Source: Reclinomonas americana ATCC 50394 (Eukaryota; Jakobida; Jakobea; Jakobida). Taken from it: DNA of 64,000 nt. The stretch lies in assembly GCA_048213135.1 (NCBI GenBank), contig PS015054.1, positions 67,491 through 131,490 of the forward strand. Direction: 5' to 3'. Shown here in pieces: positions 37,551 to 49,976 of this stretch. Each line of letters begins with the position of its first letter. Position 1 is the first letter of the stretch. Below the pieces are notes generated by a model. It saw only the letters and a program-made list of their open reading frames with translations. It ran no database searches and was not told where the DNA came from. Both the position numbers and the translations under genes were made by a program.

Positions 37551-40500
37551 GAGCGATTATTCGCTTCTGCGTTGCAACGATGTGCCATCGCTTCCGACGG
37601 GAGAGTGGGAGGCTGTGCTGGCCGAGGGTTCCAGTGCACATCGCTTTCTGCACGCGTGTGCATCGACGGCGCCCGCGGTCGGTCAACAGCACTGTGCCGT
37701 CGCATGTGGCTCGACCGTGGTCGTACGCAACGTCAAGGACGGGAGTCGCGTGCTTCTCTCTGTTTCGTTTTATCTTCTTCTTTTGCTGCTGCTTTTGCTG
37801 TTGTTGCGTCGACGCCGACGATGGATGTGCAGAACCACCAGCAGGTGATCACGTGTGTGCGCTTCTCGGTGCACGATCGTGGCTCGCACCTGTTCGCAGC
37901 TGGTTTGTGTGTGTGCGGTAGCTCGTTGAGTGTCTGGCGGGAGGCACTGTGAGTTTCACATTGTGTGCCCTCGCCTATCACAGAGAGTGGATTGCATCCG
38001 ACGGTCACCATGTGGCACTTGCCGACGGGCCGAACGCGTCTGCGACTGCAGCGAGCGACAGCGTTGCGTCTCCGAGTGTCATCGCTGCCACGAAGCGATT
38101 CATCGCTCTCACTGGTGGATGCACGGCGTGCAGCACCGATGGTCGCACGCAGACGACGATTTCGTGCATCGATGTGACCGCGCGACACGTGATGTTTGTC
38201 GAGGGCAACTCGTGTCGCGGACGGCTTTGTGTGTTTGAGATTCTTGAGGACGACATGCTTCGGTGTGATGTGTCGTACGGGTGTCGTGCGATCCCCAGCT
38301 CTCAGAAGACTGATCGTTTTGCGAGCAGATTTTGCGACGAGGCGCACCTCAACAACGAGACTCCCTGTGTCACCGTCCATGTGTTTCCGCACACCACTGG
38401 TTTGCAATCACGCTCTTCCTTTCTCTCTCTCTCTCATTCTCTCGTTCACGTGATCAATCGCAGAGTGCGTCACTGTCGAGGCCGACATGTTAAAGTTCTG
38501 GCGTTTCTCCGACAGCAAGGTCAGCACGTGCACACATGCACACACTCGCGCGTTCTCTTATCACACGAGCCTGACATGCGAGCGGGACCACCAGGGCCTG
38601 ATGGCGCTGAGTCGAGTGGCAGTGCGACAATTACGCGCTGCAGAGATTGTCGATTCGTGTGTGGTCGCCGCGCTTGGCATATGTCTGGTGCTGTGTGATC
38701 AGAGGAGAGTGCTTGCCTTGAACGTAGAGGGGGTGTGTTTATTTGCCGTCGACCAGCGTACATCAACGGTACGTGTTCACATTCCGCCTTGGTTGATACT
38801 TCGTTGTGTTGACGCGCTGGCAGCTGTCGTGGTCGGGCATGTGTGCTTGGGGCGACTCGCGGGTCGGTATCGCGGACTCTGCGGGAAACATTCACATCTA
38901 TGATGCCGAGCTTACGCAACGGCTGGCCTGTGTTCCAGTTGTGTGACACTCACACATGTACTTACATACGCGTTCTCCTCGTAAACGCAAACTGATGTGC
39001 GCATGTTCTGTAGTTTCCGCGCTTCATGTTTGAGGGAGCGATGGCCGACGGCGCCGCACTCAGCAGTGAGATGTCTTCGTTGCGTGGCACTACTGCGCTG
39101 AGTGTTTCTTCCCATCGTTGCATTACAGTAGCTCATCCAGCTGCTGTAGTGCGCCACTCAGTCTTCCCATTGTTTCCTTGACGGCTGGTGATCACGGCGT
39201 CGGTGAGTGCCTGCTTTGGAGAATGCTGCAGACGCTGGGGTGGTGCTCACTGCGTGTTTCGCAGCGTGTGTGACGTTCAACGATGGCACGCTGATGGTCG
39301 TGGACACGGACACGCACCAGGGTGCGTGTTTCTGAAACTGTGATTGGTAACGAGTTCGTGCGCGCTAACAAGCTTCGCACACACACACATGCACACACAC
39401 AGTCATCGACTGCGTATTCGGCATGTCTCGCAGTGTCAGTGGAGCAATGGTGGCCGCCTCGCCATCTCAGCAGCACGTACTGGCCGTCTCGTGCCGAGTG
39501 TGCGTCTGAGTCGGTCGCCACTGTCGCGTGCATGTCACTGATGCCAACTGCGTGCAGAGACAACATTGTTCGCTTTTTTCGGCCGCTGGTGGAGGTCACT
39601 GCAAGCGCTCGATGTCACATTCAGCTGCTGGCCATTCAATGTGGTGACATGCCGTGAGTCTGTGAGAGGGGGGGGGAGGGGGAGAAGTTCGTCGAGCCTC
39701 TTCGCCAGTGACTCACTCGCCCATGTGCCTGCTGCAGTTCCGACGCTGGTGTTGCTGCCATGCAGGTACCTTCGTAGGCGCTTGAGTGGCGCACATCAGC
39801 GTACGTGACTGATACCCGTGAACAGTTTCATCCGTCGGCCGACATCCTGTTTGTGGTGGATACGTACGATGTGCTGCGGATGGTCAGCGTACCGTCGGGA
39901 ATCGGCAAGGCGGTAGAGGCGGTTCCTCGCGGCTGTCGCGGACTTGCAGTGTCGCCTTCCGGCCGTCTCGTGGCCACACTCTCCGATGACTTTGTGCTGC
40001 GAGTGTGGGAGTTCTCGCGTGGCACCGGCATGAACAAGGTATGTGCATGCATGATGTTTTGTTTCCATTCGTGCCAACATATTTACAATGATGTGTACTT
40101 GTAGATTTGTCAAACAAGCGAGGACGAAGAGCACGCCACTGCTCCGCCGCCTACGTCGGCCGCGGCGGCTGGTGGCTCCGGTCAGGCGCGCGAGTGCATT
40201 GCCTTTCTCGAATCGCGCACAGCACCGTTTGGGTATGTCCCCACAAAGTATCCCTCTCCCTCTCTCTCTGCTAACGCAAATCATTCATGTGCACTTCTGC
40301 AACACAGGCAGACGGTGGTGGTGTACCAGAGCAGCACTCGCATGTTGACCATGTTGAGCTGTGCGGCCGAACAAGAGGTGTGTCGTTGTGCGCCGTCAGG
40401 CAGCCAGCCGCAGCTGTGTCTCACTGTTGTTGTCGGTGGTGGTGGTGGTGGTTGTAGGCTGCTGCGTTGGGTCGCGTCACCTTGCCAGACGTGATCACCG

Positions 40501-43162
40501 ATGTCGTATTGCATGCGTCTGCTTCGTACCTAGTGTGCTGTACGCAGTCAAGGTACCAGTATGTGTGTGCGCGTGTGTGAGTTCCTCGCGAGTGTATCTA
40601 ACCACTCTTTGTTCACATCACACAGTGTCGTATATGTAGTGTCGCTGGCCACCTTTGGTGTGTGCGCCCGCGTCGACGTATTGGAGGCGATCAGCAGGTT
40701 GCAGACACCGTCACTCTGGGACCCTGTGCGTTGCATCTATGGATACTCTGGCCTGCAGTCGTACGTGGACGAGTCGGCGTATTCCACATGCGCCACTCTC
40801 ATGTGCCTCGACCCGTCGGGCCTGTACGCGTTTGTTGCGTGCCGGCGACGCGATGCCAAGGTGTGAGAGGGGAGCATGGCATGTATCTGTTGGGTGGCAT
40901 TGCGCTGTTGGCTTCTCACTCCGCCGGCCTGGCAGAACCCGACATTCGTGGCGTGCGTTGAAGTTGGCACGGGTCGAGTGCATGCGACGCAAGTTCTCGG
41001 CCCCCTCGTGGGTCTCACGTCTTTGCTGGTGACACAATTACCCGGCGGTGGCGATCTCTGTCTGTGTGCGGTGTCGGCTGACGGCTGCGCACTGTACTGG
41101 CGACTGCCGGATGACATGAGTGCAAGTTGCGAGGGAGCGTGAGTGGACATTTTTTTCGTTGCAAGCAGTTAGTTGACCGGCTACGCGGCACAGACATTTG
41201 GACCATGCTCACGCGAGTGCAAGAGGACGAACGCGTGTGGATGCACTACTCGATTTCGTACGGCTTGGAGGAAGACGAGTTGCCACAGCGCGTCCCTGAC
41301 TCTGCAGCAGCGACGTTGCGTGCGATCTGCCTGCGCGTTATGTGATTTTTGCTTTCACTCACCTCTGTCATAAGCAGGCGTGATGCTCCGTTGTCTCCAA
41401 CAAGTCCGGGTGCTCGAGTGCCACCCCTGCGGAAACTGCCTAGGTGCGCGTCCCCTCTCCACTTTTATTGTGAGGTGGTGTGCTGATTTGTCGATCGCAG
41501 TGCACTGGCCGGCGAGCCCCCACCACTGCTGGTGCCGGAGCCATTCGACAAGATACCGATGCGAGTGGCCGACTTGCACACGCCGGCACCGGCACGACCG
41601 CTGGCGCGCCAATCCCGCGATCAGGCCACGTCGACAACCACCAACCTGCCGGCTCCACCGGTCAACGTTGCTCGGTCTGCCGAATGGGCTCGCGGTCCTT
41701 CTCACGAGCAACAATACGATCGACCGAACACTGCACCAGCGGCTCCTGCTCCTCCTCGTGCCCGATCCCACGGTAGTGTTGCTGCTGAGAGAGGCACACT
41801 CGCTGGCGTTGGTGTAGCTCACCGCTGTTGTTCCTGCAGACGTACGGCAACCGCTTACCATGCCACTGCCGCGTGCACAGGAGGGTAGGTACGCGATTGG
41901 CGATGAGCGGCCAACTCTCCCCATCACTGTCGAGGAATTGTACAGCACACCTCGCGCTGGTGACATGGAGGTCTGTGGTGAAAGCTTGCTGTGCTTGTTT
42001 TTCGGCTCGGTATTGAGGCCTCTCTGTGTGTTGGCAGGCACCAATGCTGCCACCAGCAGGGACTGGTAACACGGATCCGCTGCTGGAGGGCACGTTTGTA
42101 CTCGAATGTGATGAATATGTACCAAAAAAGTGAGTTCATCGCCGCCCATTGTTTCGCCCCCCATGCATGACCGTCTGTGTGCAGATCTCCCGCTGTGCCG
42201 ACTCTCGGTCCGTCTAGTGCCTTCAAAGCATCACCGCCGCATTCCACCTCTGCTGCTCCGGTCGTGCCTCCTCCTGCCCCAGCAGTGTCGTGGAGTGCGC
42301 GGGGTCCGGCCAACCTACACAGCCACGTGCCGCAGACGCGCGATCAAAGGCGGACGCAGGCAACCGCTGCGGCGCCCACGGAAGTGCGCACGGTATTTGC
42401 GTGGCCGGCATCGCACGCTGGTGGTCGAGGTGGCGCAGCTGGGGAAGCAGCAGCAGCTTCGTCGGCGTCCGAAGGCCCGCCCGCCGATCATTTAAGTCTG
42501 CGCCCGGTGCAGTGGATCCCGGAGCGCTTCGCCAAAGCAGCAGCACCTCTTCCGCTTGCCGCGCAGCGGCCTGGCGCCCCACCAGTACCAAGTCGCGTCG
42601 CAGCCTCCACAACATCGCCGCTCTTTGCCGGCGACATGGATCACATCGGCAGTGGAGTTCCGTCGGAGGCGATACCAGAACGACAACTGGTGACCAGTGA
42701 GTTGGCCGCCTTTGAGGATCGGTTACGAAAGCTGGGGCACGGTGAGCGAAGCACCACCGCTAGCGTGTGCTCCATCGTTTCGCTTTGCTGAGAAAACCCC
42801 ACGCGCATGCAGCTCTGGACGACTCCAGTGACGAAGAGGACGCCGACGGATCGCGTCCCCGACGCCGCCCGCAGGCCGAAGCCATGACCGTGGCCACAGC
42901 GCTTGTCGATGAGGTTGCGTCTGCTCCACGAGCGAGAAGCGAATCGCACGCCTGCTGTTGTTTTCTCATCGCTATATACACACAGCTTGTCACCTCCGCG
43001 ATACCGGCTTTGCAGGCCGATGCGAATTCGCCACCGGCAGCAAAAGAAAGTGGAGGAGAAGGAGAGGCAGGAGGAGCAGATGCTGTGGACGCCGTCGCGG
43101 AAGAAGAGGAAATAGGAGAAGGAGAGGAAAAAGGCGACGAAGAAGAAGAACCGGCCGAATGA
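37549..43162 (+). CDS. WDR62/MAPKBP1-like WD40-repeat protein
   Basis: About twenty exons. The start ATG (37549) gives MSDYSLLRCNDVPSLPTGEW, then HCAVACGSTVVVRNVKDG and NHQQVITCVRFSVHDRGSHLFAAG, the first blade. Further blades read ACVTFNDGTLMVVDTDT, HPSADILFVVDTYDVLRM, CRGLAVSPSGRLVATLSDDFVLRVWEF, TCATLMCLDPSGLYAFVAC and DLCLCAVSADGCALYWRLP. The order LDPSGxYxxxxC...GxxxAT...G...SxDGCxxxWRLP resembles the second propeller of WDR62/MAPKBP1, JNK-pathway and spindle-pole scaffolds. After about 41340 the protein is mostly disordered: PAPARPLARQSRDQ, an Ala/Pro stretch, LDDSSDEEDADGSR, and an acidic tail ending EEEEPAE with stop at 43160-43162. The subfamily call is inference; a double WD40 propeller is firmer. 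A 44-bp gap separates it from the next start. Confidence 0.62.
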
Positions 43163-43205
43163 AATTTCCTGTTTCGTCAATCGCTGTTCTTGTGAAGAGC
43201 GGGGG

Positions 43206-44963
43206 ATGTTGTTGTTCGTGGGCGGCGCTGTTGCGCTGCTGCTCCTCGCGTGGGTACGTGACACACACGCACTATACACACATAATCACACAAGCAGACA
43301 CACATACGAGCACACGTTCACGTAAGACGCGTGCCACTTCAATTTCGTTAATCGTGTGTGGCCATGGCGACTCTCGTTGCCCACCAACTCCACACACACA
43401 CACACGCGCACACTCTTCACACACGTACACACATGTGCATCTCTCCTTGTTCTCTCCACCACTCGCTTCGCTGCCTCGTTGGAATAGACCACAAGTCACA
43501 TTCGTCCACGTGTTCACATTCCTCCTCTCCCTCTCCCTCTCTCTGTCTCTGTCTCTCGCGCAGCTGGTGGTCGGCCTGTGCTCTCGTCTTCGTCACGTGG
43601 ATGTGGTCAGCGGGCGGCTGCCGACCAAGGGATTCCAGGTAACAGACGCCAGGACTGGAGTCACCAAGATCGTGGAGGGCGTGCCGCTGCTGCAGTCGCC
43701 GACACTCTCACTCTCCGTCGTCATTCCTGCCTACAATGAGGAGGTGAGAGAAAGGGGAGATAGAGCGATCGCATTCACGCTGTCGCGGGGACCGATCTTC
43801 CGTCTGAACGGTGTTGTTGTTCCGATTGTGGATGAGCAGGAGCGCATCACTCCCATGCTGGAGGAGACTGTCAAGTTCCTGCTGCAGCGCCAGCGTCTCA
43901 ACCAGCAGTTCCAGTTTGAGATTATTGTGGTGGACGATTGCAGTCGCGATCTGACAGCCGCCACCGTCGCCAAGGTCCGCTGCGATGCTCCAGTCGCTGA
44001 TTTTTTTCGGATGGCGACCTCATGTGTTTTCTGTGTGCAGTTTGCCGAGGCGTTGCCCGATGAGGTGATTCGCTCGTCCGTCGAGACCGAGTTCATTCGC
44101 GTGGTGACTGTGCGACCGAATGGTGGCAAGGGCAATGCCGTGCGCACTGTTGCGTCTCGTTGCAGTTGCACCTCTCTCCCCTGCAGCGTGTCTTACACAA
44201 TGGATCGCTTCAGGGAGCATTCCTGGCTCGTGGATCGCGCATCTTGATGGTGGACGCCGACGGTGCTACGCGATTCTCGGACCTGGAGTCGCTCGAGACG
44301 GCGCTGACGCGCGTGGCCAAGTTTGATCGCAACGGCAACGAGAGGGGTATTGCCGTCGGATCGCGACACCACCTGGTGGAGGAGGCCGTGGCCAAGGTGC
44401 GCACTGCATTGTGCTTCTGTGCATGGAGATCATGGCCCGCTCACGTTGTCGATTGCACACAGCGACACTGGTACCGCAACATTCTCATGTGGGGCTTCCA
44501 CTGGGCGGTGCGCTTCTTTGGCGGCGTTCGCGACATCAAGGACACGCAGTGCGGATTCAAGCTGTTTACCCGCGAGGCCGCTCGTGCCGTGTTCCCATCG
44601 CAGCACTTGAAGGTTGCGTTCGTGATCGGGTGTGCTCTCAGTTGTCACAGCGCCCTCAATGTTGCATTTATCGCGCTTTGCAGAGGTGGTGCTTTGATGT
44701 GGAGCTGCTGCGTATCGCCAGGGCGTTTGAGATTCCTGTCGTCGAGGTGTCGGTGAACTGGACTGAGGTAAGAGTGGCGGCGTGGTTTGCTTGTGTGGAT
44801 GCCTGTGACTGACTGTCGCATGATCACGCAGGTCCCCGGCTCAAAGTTGCACGTGGCCACCGCCACAATAAGCATGTTCCTCGATCTGCTCACCATCTGG
44901 TTCGCGTACACCACTGGACTCTGGAAACCGCATCCGCGAGCATCGCTCGAAGTAATCTCGTGA
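43206..44963 (+). CDS. ALG5: Dolichyl-phosphate beta-glucosyltransferase (ALG5)
   Basis: Makes dolichyl-phosphate glucose from UDP-glucose on the ER membrane for N-glycan assembly. Exon 1 (43206-43253) is MLLFVGGAVALLLLAW, a signal anchor. The catalytic domain follows: SLSVVIPAYNEEERITPML, FEIIVVDDCSRDLTA, VTVRPNGGKGNAVRTGAF, ILMVDADGATRFSDLE (DxD-like metal site), GIAVGSRHHL, WGFHWAVRFFGGVRDIKDTQCGFKLF, WCFDVELL and VSVNWTEVPGSKL. These are the GT2/ALG5 blocks in order. The TGA is at 44961-44963. A long (CA)-rich first intron (43254-43563) separates the anchor from the catalytic part. All introns break in frame, and several carry CT- or CA-rich ends. Confidence 0.9.
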
Positions 44964-45105
44964 TTAGTAGATATCAACAGAAGTGTGTCGCACGATGCCA
45001 CACTGCCCGACTGTGGTGGCTCTGTGGGGACGAAACTCAATAGCCAGAAAAAATGAAAAACGAAACAATTAGCACACGTATGTAGCCAATGAACATTCAC
45101 TGCCG

Positions 45106-46801
45106 TCAGCGACCGGATGGTACGAGAAGCGAGAATGCAGGGTAACTCCAGTCTTCGAACACGGTGGCACCGGAGTTGCCGGAGGCCACCAGCATCTGTC
45201 GCAGGAGGAGAGTGAGAGGACAGAGATAAGAGTGCCTATATGGAGAAAGTGACCAACCTTGTTGCCAGACTGGAGAGCCAGCGAGTACACAAAGTTGACG
45301 TGCGTCTCTGCCGAGTGGTCCAGCTTTCCGTTCATCGTCCAAAAGTAAACTGTGCTCTCGTTGCCGGCGCTGATAATCTGTGGCGTGTGGTGGATGAGGA
45401 GCGTGCATAGGTGCAGGTAGGTGCAAACAAAAAGCACCCACCTGTCCGTCGCGTATCGCCACGCTGTTGGAGAAGCTGTTGGTCGGCAACACGGCGCACA
45501 TGGTGGTGGACCCAGTGTCCCACACGGTGAGGTACGGTGCATCACCGCCGGCCACCTTTTTTTGGCGAAAGGCAGGGAGTGAGAGCAAGACAAGGCAGAT
45601 GATCTCGGCTCGTTGCGGCTCACCACCCAGTTGGCGCCCTCGTCCAGTGCGATGCACGAGACAGCCGGTGCTTGTCCACTGGCGTCACTGGCTTTCAGCG
45701 GAGCCCACGAACGCGTGCAGCGATTGGATCGCAGGTCTGCACCACAATCGTGAGCGGGAGAGAGAAGAGGAGAGACCAGGAGACGGAGGCTGAACACACC
45801 CCACATGCACACGCTCCCGTCGGACGATCCCGACACCACGGTCGTTCCAGACGCTCCCGGTCGCTGTTCCCACCGCACACAGTGAGCCACACCGCGCATC
45901 ATCTCACGAGCCACGACACTCCCGCACCACCGACATCACAGCCTGCTTGTGCGGCCGCACCGTGTGCTGCAGCCGTTCCGCGTGCACATCCCACACATAC
46001 ACCGAGCCATCGCCCACTCCACAGAACGCCAGCGACGGTGCATTCTACACGCGCAGACACACCTCGATAAGGACCGACCAACAACAACAACACCAACAAA
46101 GAGGAAACACGAAACCGCGGCCACTTGCACATCGTAAATCTCCGTCGTCAGCAGCGGCATTCGCGACGCCGGCGACGACAACACGCTGTGCTCTGCTCAC
46201 CATAAGACGAGCGCACACAAAGCCACACACACAAGACATGTGCGAAACTGATTGGTCTCTCGTCGAGTTGTCGCGGCACATGCCACACTGCGACTCCCGT
46301 CTCTCCTCCACTGCTCATCATCCAATCAATGCACGCACACAACACACTCACACATACACTCTTTCAACACACACCTCACAATGCACAAGTGCTCGTCTGT
46401 CTGCGCCTCCACACAGGCGGCGAGTGCATGCACAGCACCATCGTCGACCGCCCACGTGCACTTGGCCGCAGGCGCACTTGTCTCACTCACCGCCACATGC
46501 TCCTGCTCGCCTTCCCCACGCGACTCGTGCTGCTGTCGCCGACTGTGTGCATGTGCAGTGCTCTGTGTGACATGCAGTGAGTGCCACAGACACTCTAGTG
46601 AGAGAAAGAGAGTCTCAACTCTCATTGTCTGCACATCCCACGCCAGCAGTGTGCCATTCGCCGCGCCACACACAAACACAGAGTCGTCACTGGAGAAGGT
46701 CGACGAGAGGAGCTTCATGTCCACTGCTCACAAGAAACAAAATGAATGTCAAATGGTTTCACTTGCGGGACTCCGTCTGTCGCTGTGATCGTAAAGTACA
46801 T
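45106..46801 (-). CDS. THOC6: THOC6-like WD40 subunit of the THO/TREX complex
   Basis: THO couples transcription to mRNA export. Exons read, from the N-terminus: VDMKLLSSTFSSDDSVFVCGAANGTLLAWDVQ; the HTVRPHKQAVMSVV region; ASGTTVVSGSSDGSVCMWG; SCIALDEGANWVVAGGDAPYLTVWD; TNSFSNSVAIRDGQ; IISAGNESTVYFWTMNGKL; FVYSLALQSGNK; MLVASGNSGATVFEDWSYPAFSLLV. The last three blocks (ILSAGxxxxVxxWxxxGxL...SLxL...LxxxAGNS...VFxDxxYxAFSL) follow the end of human THOC6. Stop TGA at 45108-45106. The start is uncertain: the ATG at 46801 (MYFTITATDG) is followed by an intron whose phase does not fit exactly, and the ATG at 46718 is an alternative. Confidence 0.72.
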
Positions 46802-46850
46802 CACAGCGTAGACACAGAGAGAGAGAGGGGGAAAGGAAGGTGCGATGATG

Positions 46851-48269
46851 TCACAGGTTGAGCAGCTGGAGAGCTTGGCGAAGAATAATGTCGCGCGTCG
46901 CCTCCAGCACCGTCTCAATGTTGCGCGTGTCGGTGGCGCACGTGAACTTGCGATACACGGGTCGTACCTGGTCCGATATCTGTGCGCGGAGAACATGTGA
47001 GAGACCGAGAGAGAGAGAACAGTAGAACGTGAGGGGGCGCAACTGGGTTGCGCGAAAGGAAGAGCGATTCGATGTGGGCGGCGCACGCGTCGGGGTCCGA
47101 GTCGCTGCCCTTGTAGTCGGGAAACATCTCGGAGAACCTCGCCTCGCCCGACAGCAGCTTTTCCCTGAACAGGTCGGTCTTGTTGAAGAAGATGACAATG
47201 GGCGTGCGGGCAAAGAGCGGATTGGTGACCGTCTCCTCAAACAATCTCAACGAGTCCTCCAGCCGGTTCGTGCTCTCGTCCTCCACCATTGTGCAGTCGA
47301 ACCTGTCGCGCGCGTTGGTGTGAGTCGCTTCCAATGCAGCACCACCACGTGCGCGCCGCGTGGACACGCAACTCGGAGAGCGAGGTGACAAAGATAATCG
47401 CCGTCACATCGTCAAACACATGAATCCACTTTCGCCGCTCCGCACGCTGCCCGCCGACATCCAACAAGCGGAACGTGAAGCCATCCGACACAAAATTCTC
47501 CTCGGCAATGCCCACCGTCTTCACACGCGCATGCAACACATCCTGCTGCGTCGGCACATAATCCGGCGCACTTATTCTCGCCAGGTTCTCAAAGAAGCTG
47601 CGCAGGGTGAGACGTGTGCGTTTAACAAGACAGACGCCTCCGCGCACGCAACTACTCGGCCGAGTCGCCGACCTGTATCCTATTGCGCTGCTTGTACATG
47701 AGTCGAATGGCCGGATCCTGCCACAGCAGCGCCATGTCGGCTGCCACCGCCGGCTCCAGTGCTGTGGCCATCTGACTGACCAAATGTGCATCACTGATGG
47801 TGGAGATGCGTTCGGCGGCCGCTGTGGCCTCCTCCGAGCTCATGTGACGCTCGAATTTCGCGCACCCCTGCACCAGTGCTCTCATGCACTGAATGGCATT
47901 CGTGTGCACCACTGAGCGATACTGCGCGCACTCTTCCGGGCCGTACGCGTGCTTGTAGATGATCTTGACTTGGCGGAAGATGGTCGACTTGCCGCTCTCG
48001 CCCGCACCTGCGTGGAGAGTGAGTGAGTGTGCGGGAGTTTGTGTGTGAGTGTGTGAGTGTGTGTCACTCACCAAGCAGCAAGAGCTTCACTTCGCGGTCA
48101 GAGACATCGGACTCTTGCCGTAACGTGCGTGTGATCTCCGCGTCGAGCAGACTCGCAGGTGTCGAGGGTGCTACACACACACACAGAGTGAGACACACAC
48201 AATCAGACACACGCAACCACACACGCATAGAGAGAGAGACACACACACACCGCTTCCACACGCGCCCAT
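46851..48269 (-). CDS. Heterotrimeric G-protein alpha subunit
   Basis: Exon 1 (about 48269-48252) is MGACGS, the classic myristoylation/palmitoylation start, spliced in phase 1 to [17 protein letters not shown]. All nucleotide motifs are present: [13 protein letters not shown] (P-loop, split by an intron), HARVKTVGI (switch I Arg and Thr), [12 protein letters not shown] (switch II with catalytic Gln), FFNKTDLF (guanine base) and TCATDTRN. The helical domain reads [20 protein letters not shown]. The stop TGA is at 46853-46851 and the C-terminus is [10 protein letters not shown], with no Cys at -4. It should therefore not be a pertussis-toxin substrate. Its start is divergent to the next gene with only about 98 bp between. 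A 7TM-kinase and a cyclic-nucleotide phosphodiesterase occur elsewhere in the window. Confidence 0.95.
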
Positions 48270-48367
48270 GTCTGCTGTGTCGACGAGCTTCTCGCGCAAG
48301 GCTGTGTGTAGTGTGAGAAGAGTGTGAGTCCGCGAGCACAGTCATTCTGTCACCTTCTCTCACAAAC

Positions 48368-48841
48368 ATGAGCACGAGGGCGCCACTCGTTGAAAGCCGT
48401 CGCCTGCAGAGCCTAAGCACACTAAGCGACCCCTCACTGTTCACAGTGTACTCGGTGAGCTCGCCTCTCTCTCTCTCTCTCTCTCGGTCTGTCACACTGC
48501 CTCTCACTCACTGACTTTGCGCGCAGGTGTCGAGTGGCATGAACCCGACTCGCGCGCGCTTCCACTTGCTGCGTGAGGTGGCGGAGCTTGCGGATGTGTC
48601 GAGTGAGTATAGGCATGTGGTGCCAGCGAGTGGGGAGGACGATGGGGGCGAGGGATCAGTGGACTCGGACGAGGCCGAGGAGGCCGAGAGAAAGGCCAAG
48701 AAGAAGAGTGTGAGTGATGCTGGTGGTGGTGCATCGGCGAGTGGAGTTGCAAGAGAGGGCGATGAGGTGGAGGATGATGATGACGAGGAGGAGGACGAGG
48801 ATGAGGATGTGGAGGATGAGGATTGGGCGGAAATGTACTAG
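48368..48841 (+). CDS. Small acidic protein (unidentified)
   Basis: Two exons, 48368-48454 and 48527-48841, join in phase 0 into 133 residues. The N-terminal half is folded-looking: MSTRAPLVESRRLQSLSTLS, then VSSGMNPTRARFHLLREVAEL and VSSEYRHVVPASGE. The C-terminal half is a disordered acidic tail with DSDEAEEAERKAKKKS and a long Asp/Glu run that ends EDEDWAEMY. I recognise no family. The TAG at 48839-48841 lies 7 bp from the convergent stop of the next gene. Confidence 0.6.
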
Positions 48842-48848
48842 TTGTCTC

Positions 48849-49932
48849 TTATGTCGTCGGCAGGGAGAACACAAAGAGTCGAGCGAGCTGGTTGATGGAC
48901 ACAGCAGGTAGAGCACTGCTGCTGTCTCCTTCGCCTCCACTGCTGCTGCTGCTGGCATCGTCGGCTGTGTGCAATGGACATGCAATGAGAATCAGTCTCT
49001 TTTTTTTTCCCTCAGTCAGTGCACGTACGAGTGGTTGCCGGTGGTGGCACGAGCTCACGCACGTCGCACACGACATTCAGTGTCTCGGCCACCTGTCGCA
49101 CGTCGTCCACGCCGACCATGGAGCGCTGCACAAAGGTCAAGAGGAATCGGCGCGCGGCAGTCGTGGCCAGACACGCGCGCACAGTGCGAAGCAGTGCCGG
49201 TAGTGCCGCGGGTTCGTAGCTGCCGGCCGTACACAGAGCCTCAGTGTGGAGGAGGAAGACGGGGGGTGGGGGGAGGAGAGCGCGGAACGCAACATGAGGT
49301 CGGCCCCGACGAGCACATCGACACGCGACACGTCCTTGAGCACCTCCTGCAGCGCCGCCTCGTCGCCCCACGGCAGCTTGCGCACCAGCACGTTATCCCT
49401 GCCGCCACTGTACATGTCAGCGCATGCCCAACGACTTCTCCAAGACAGACGACAGAGACCGATGCGGAAAGTTGAGCTCGACATTGCGCCGCAGCACGCC
49501 CACCGATCCCTCATCGCCATCCGTGAGCACCACCGGCCCTCGCGTCAAGTGTCCACACAGCAGGCCGCACAGACCGACGCCGGAGCCCAACTCCAGCACG
49601 CCCTCATCGCCCGTCGGAAAAATCTTGTCGCGATCGTCCGCCAGCAACAAATCGCACAGCAATCGCGACGCCGGCCACAGTACACGCGGGACATACGCCG
49701 CCACGTGCTGCAAGTGTCGCGGGAACGTCAGCAGACGAATCGGAGGCACTTGTCGCGACAAGACAATCGAGTGGCATTCGACACTGCCCATAGAATGAAA
49801 GTGAGTGAGTTGCTTTTTGCGATTGTGCATTCGGGCGTACCTCTCGCCGGCATCGTCAAACGCGTCGGCAAGAGCGCCAAAGAGGCCTTCGTCGTCGCCC
49901 ACATCGCTCATTGAGGCACACAATCCGTCCAT
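48849..49932 (-). CDS. Lysine methyltransferase-like protein (METTL21/MTF16 family)
   Basis: A seven-beta-strand SAM-dependent methyltransferase. The start is MDGLCASMSDVG (49932) or MSDVG (49911). Motifs: VPRVLWPASRLLCDLLL, GVLELGSGVGLCGLLCG (SAM-binding motif I), GPVVLTDGDEGSVGVLRRNVEL, ALQEVLKDVSRVDVLVGADL (post-II strand; canonical members have D-x-x-Y nearby) and the YEPAALPALLRTVRACLA helix, then RRFLLTFVQR. The last exon, reached from the donor at about 49027, reads DDASSSSSGG and ends INQLARLFVFSLPTT with TAA at 48851-48849. W-x-x-(A/S) before motif I plus LELGSGxGL is typical of the METTL21/EEF2KMT group that methylates lysines on chaperones and translation factors. Substrate unknown. 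Confidence 0.75.
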
Positions 49933-49976
49933 CAAACGGATCCACTATTTCACCTTTTGTGTGAGAGAAAGAAGCG

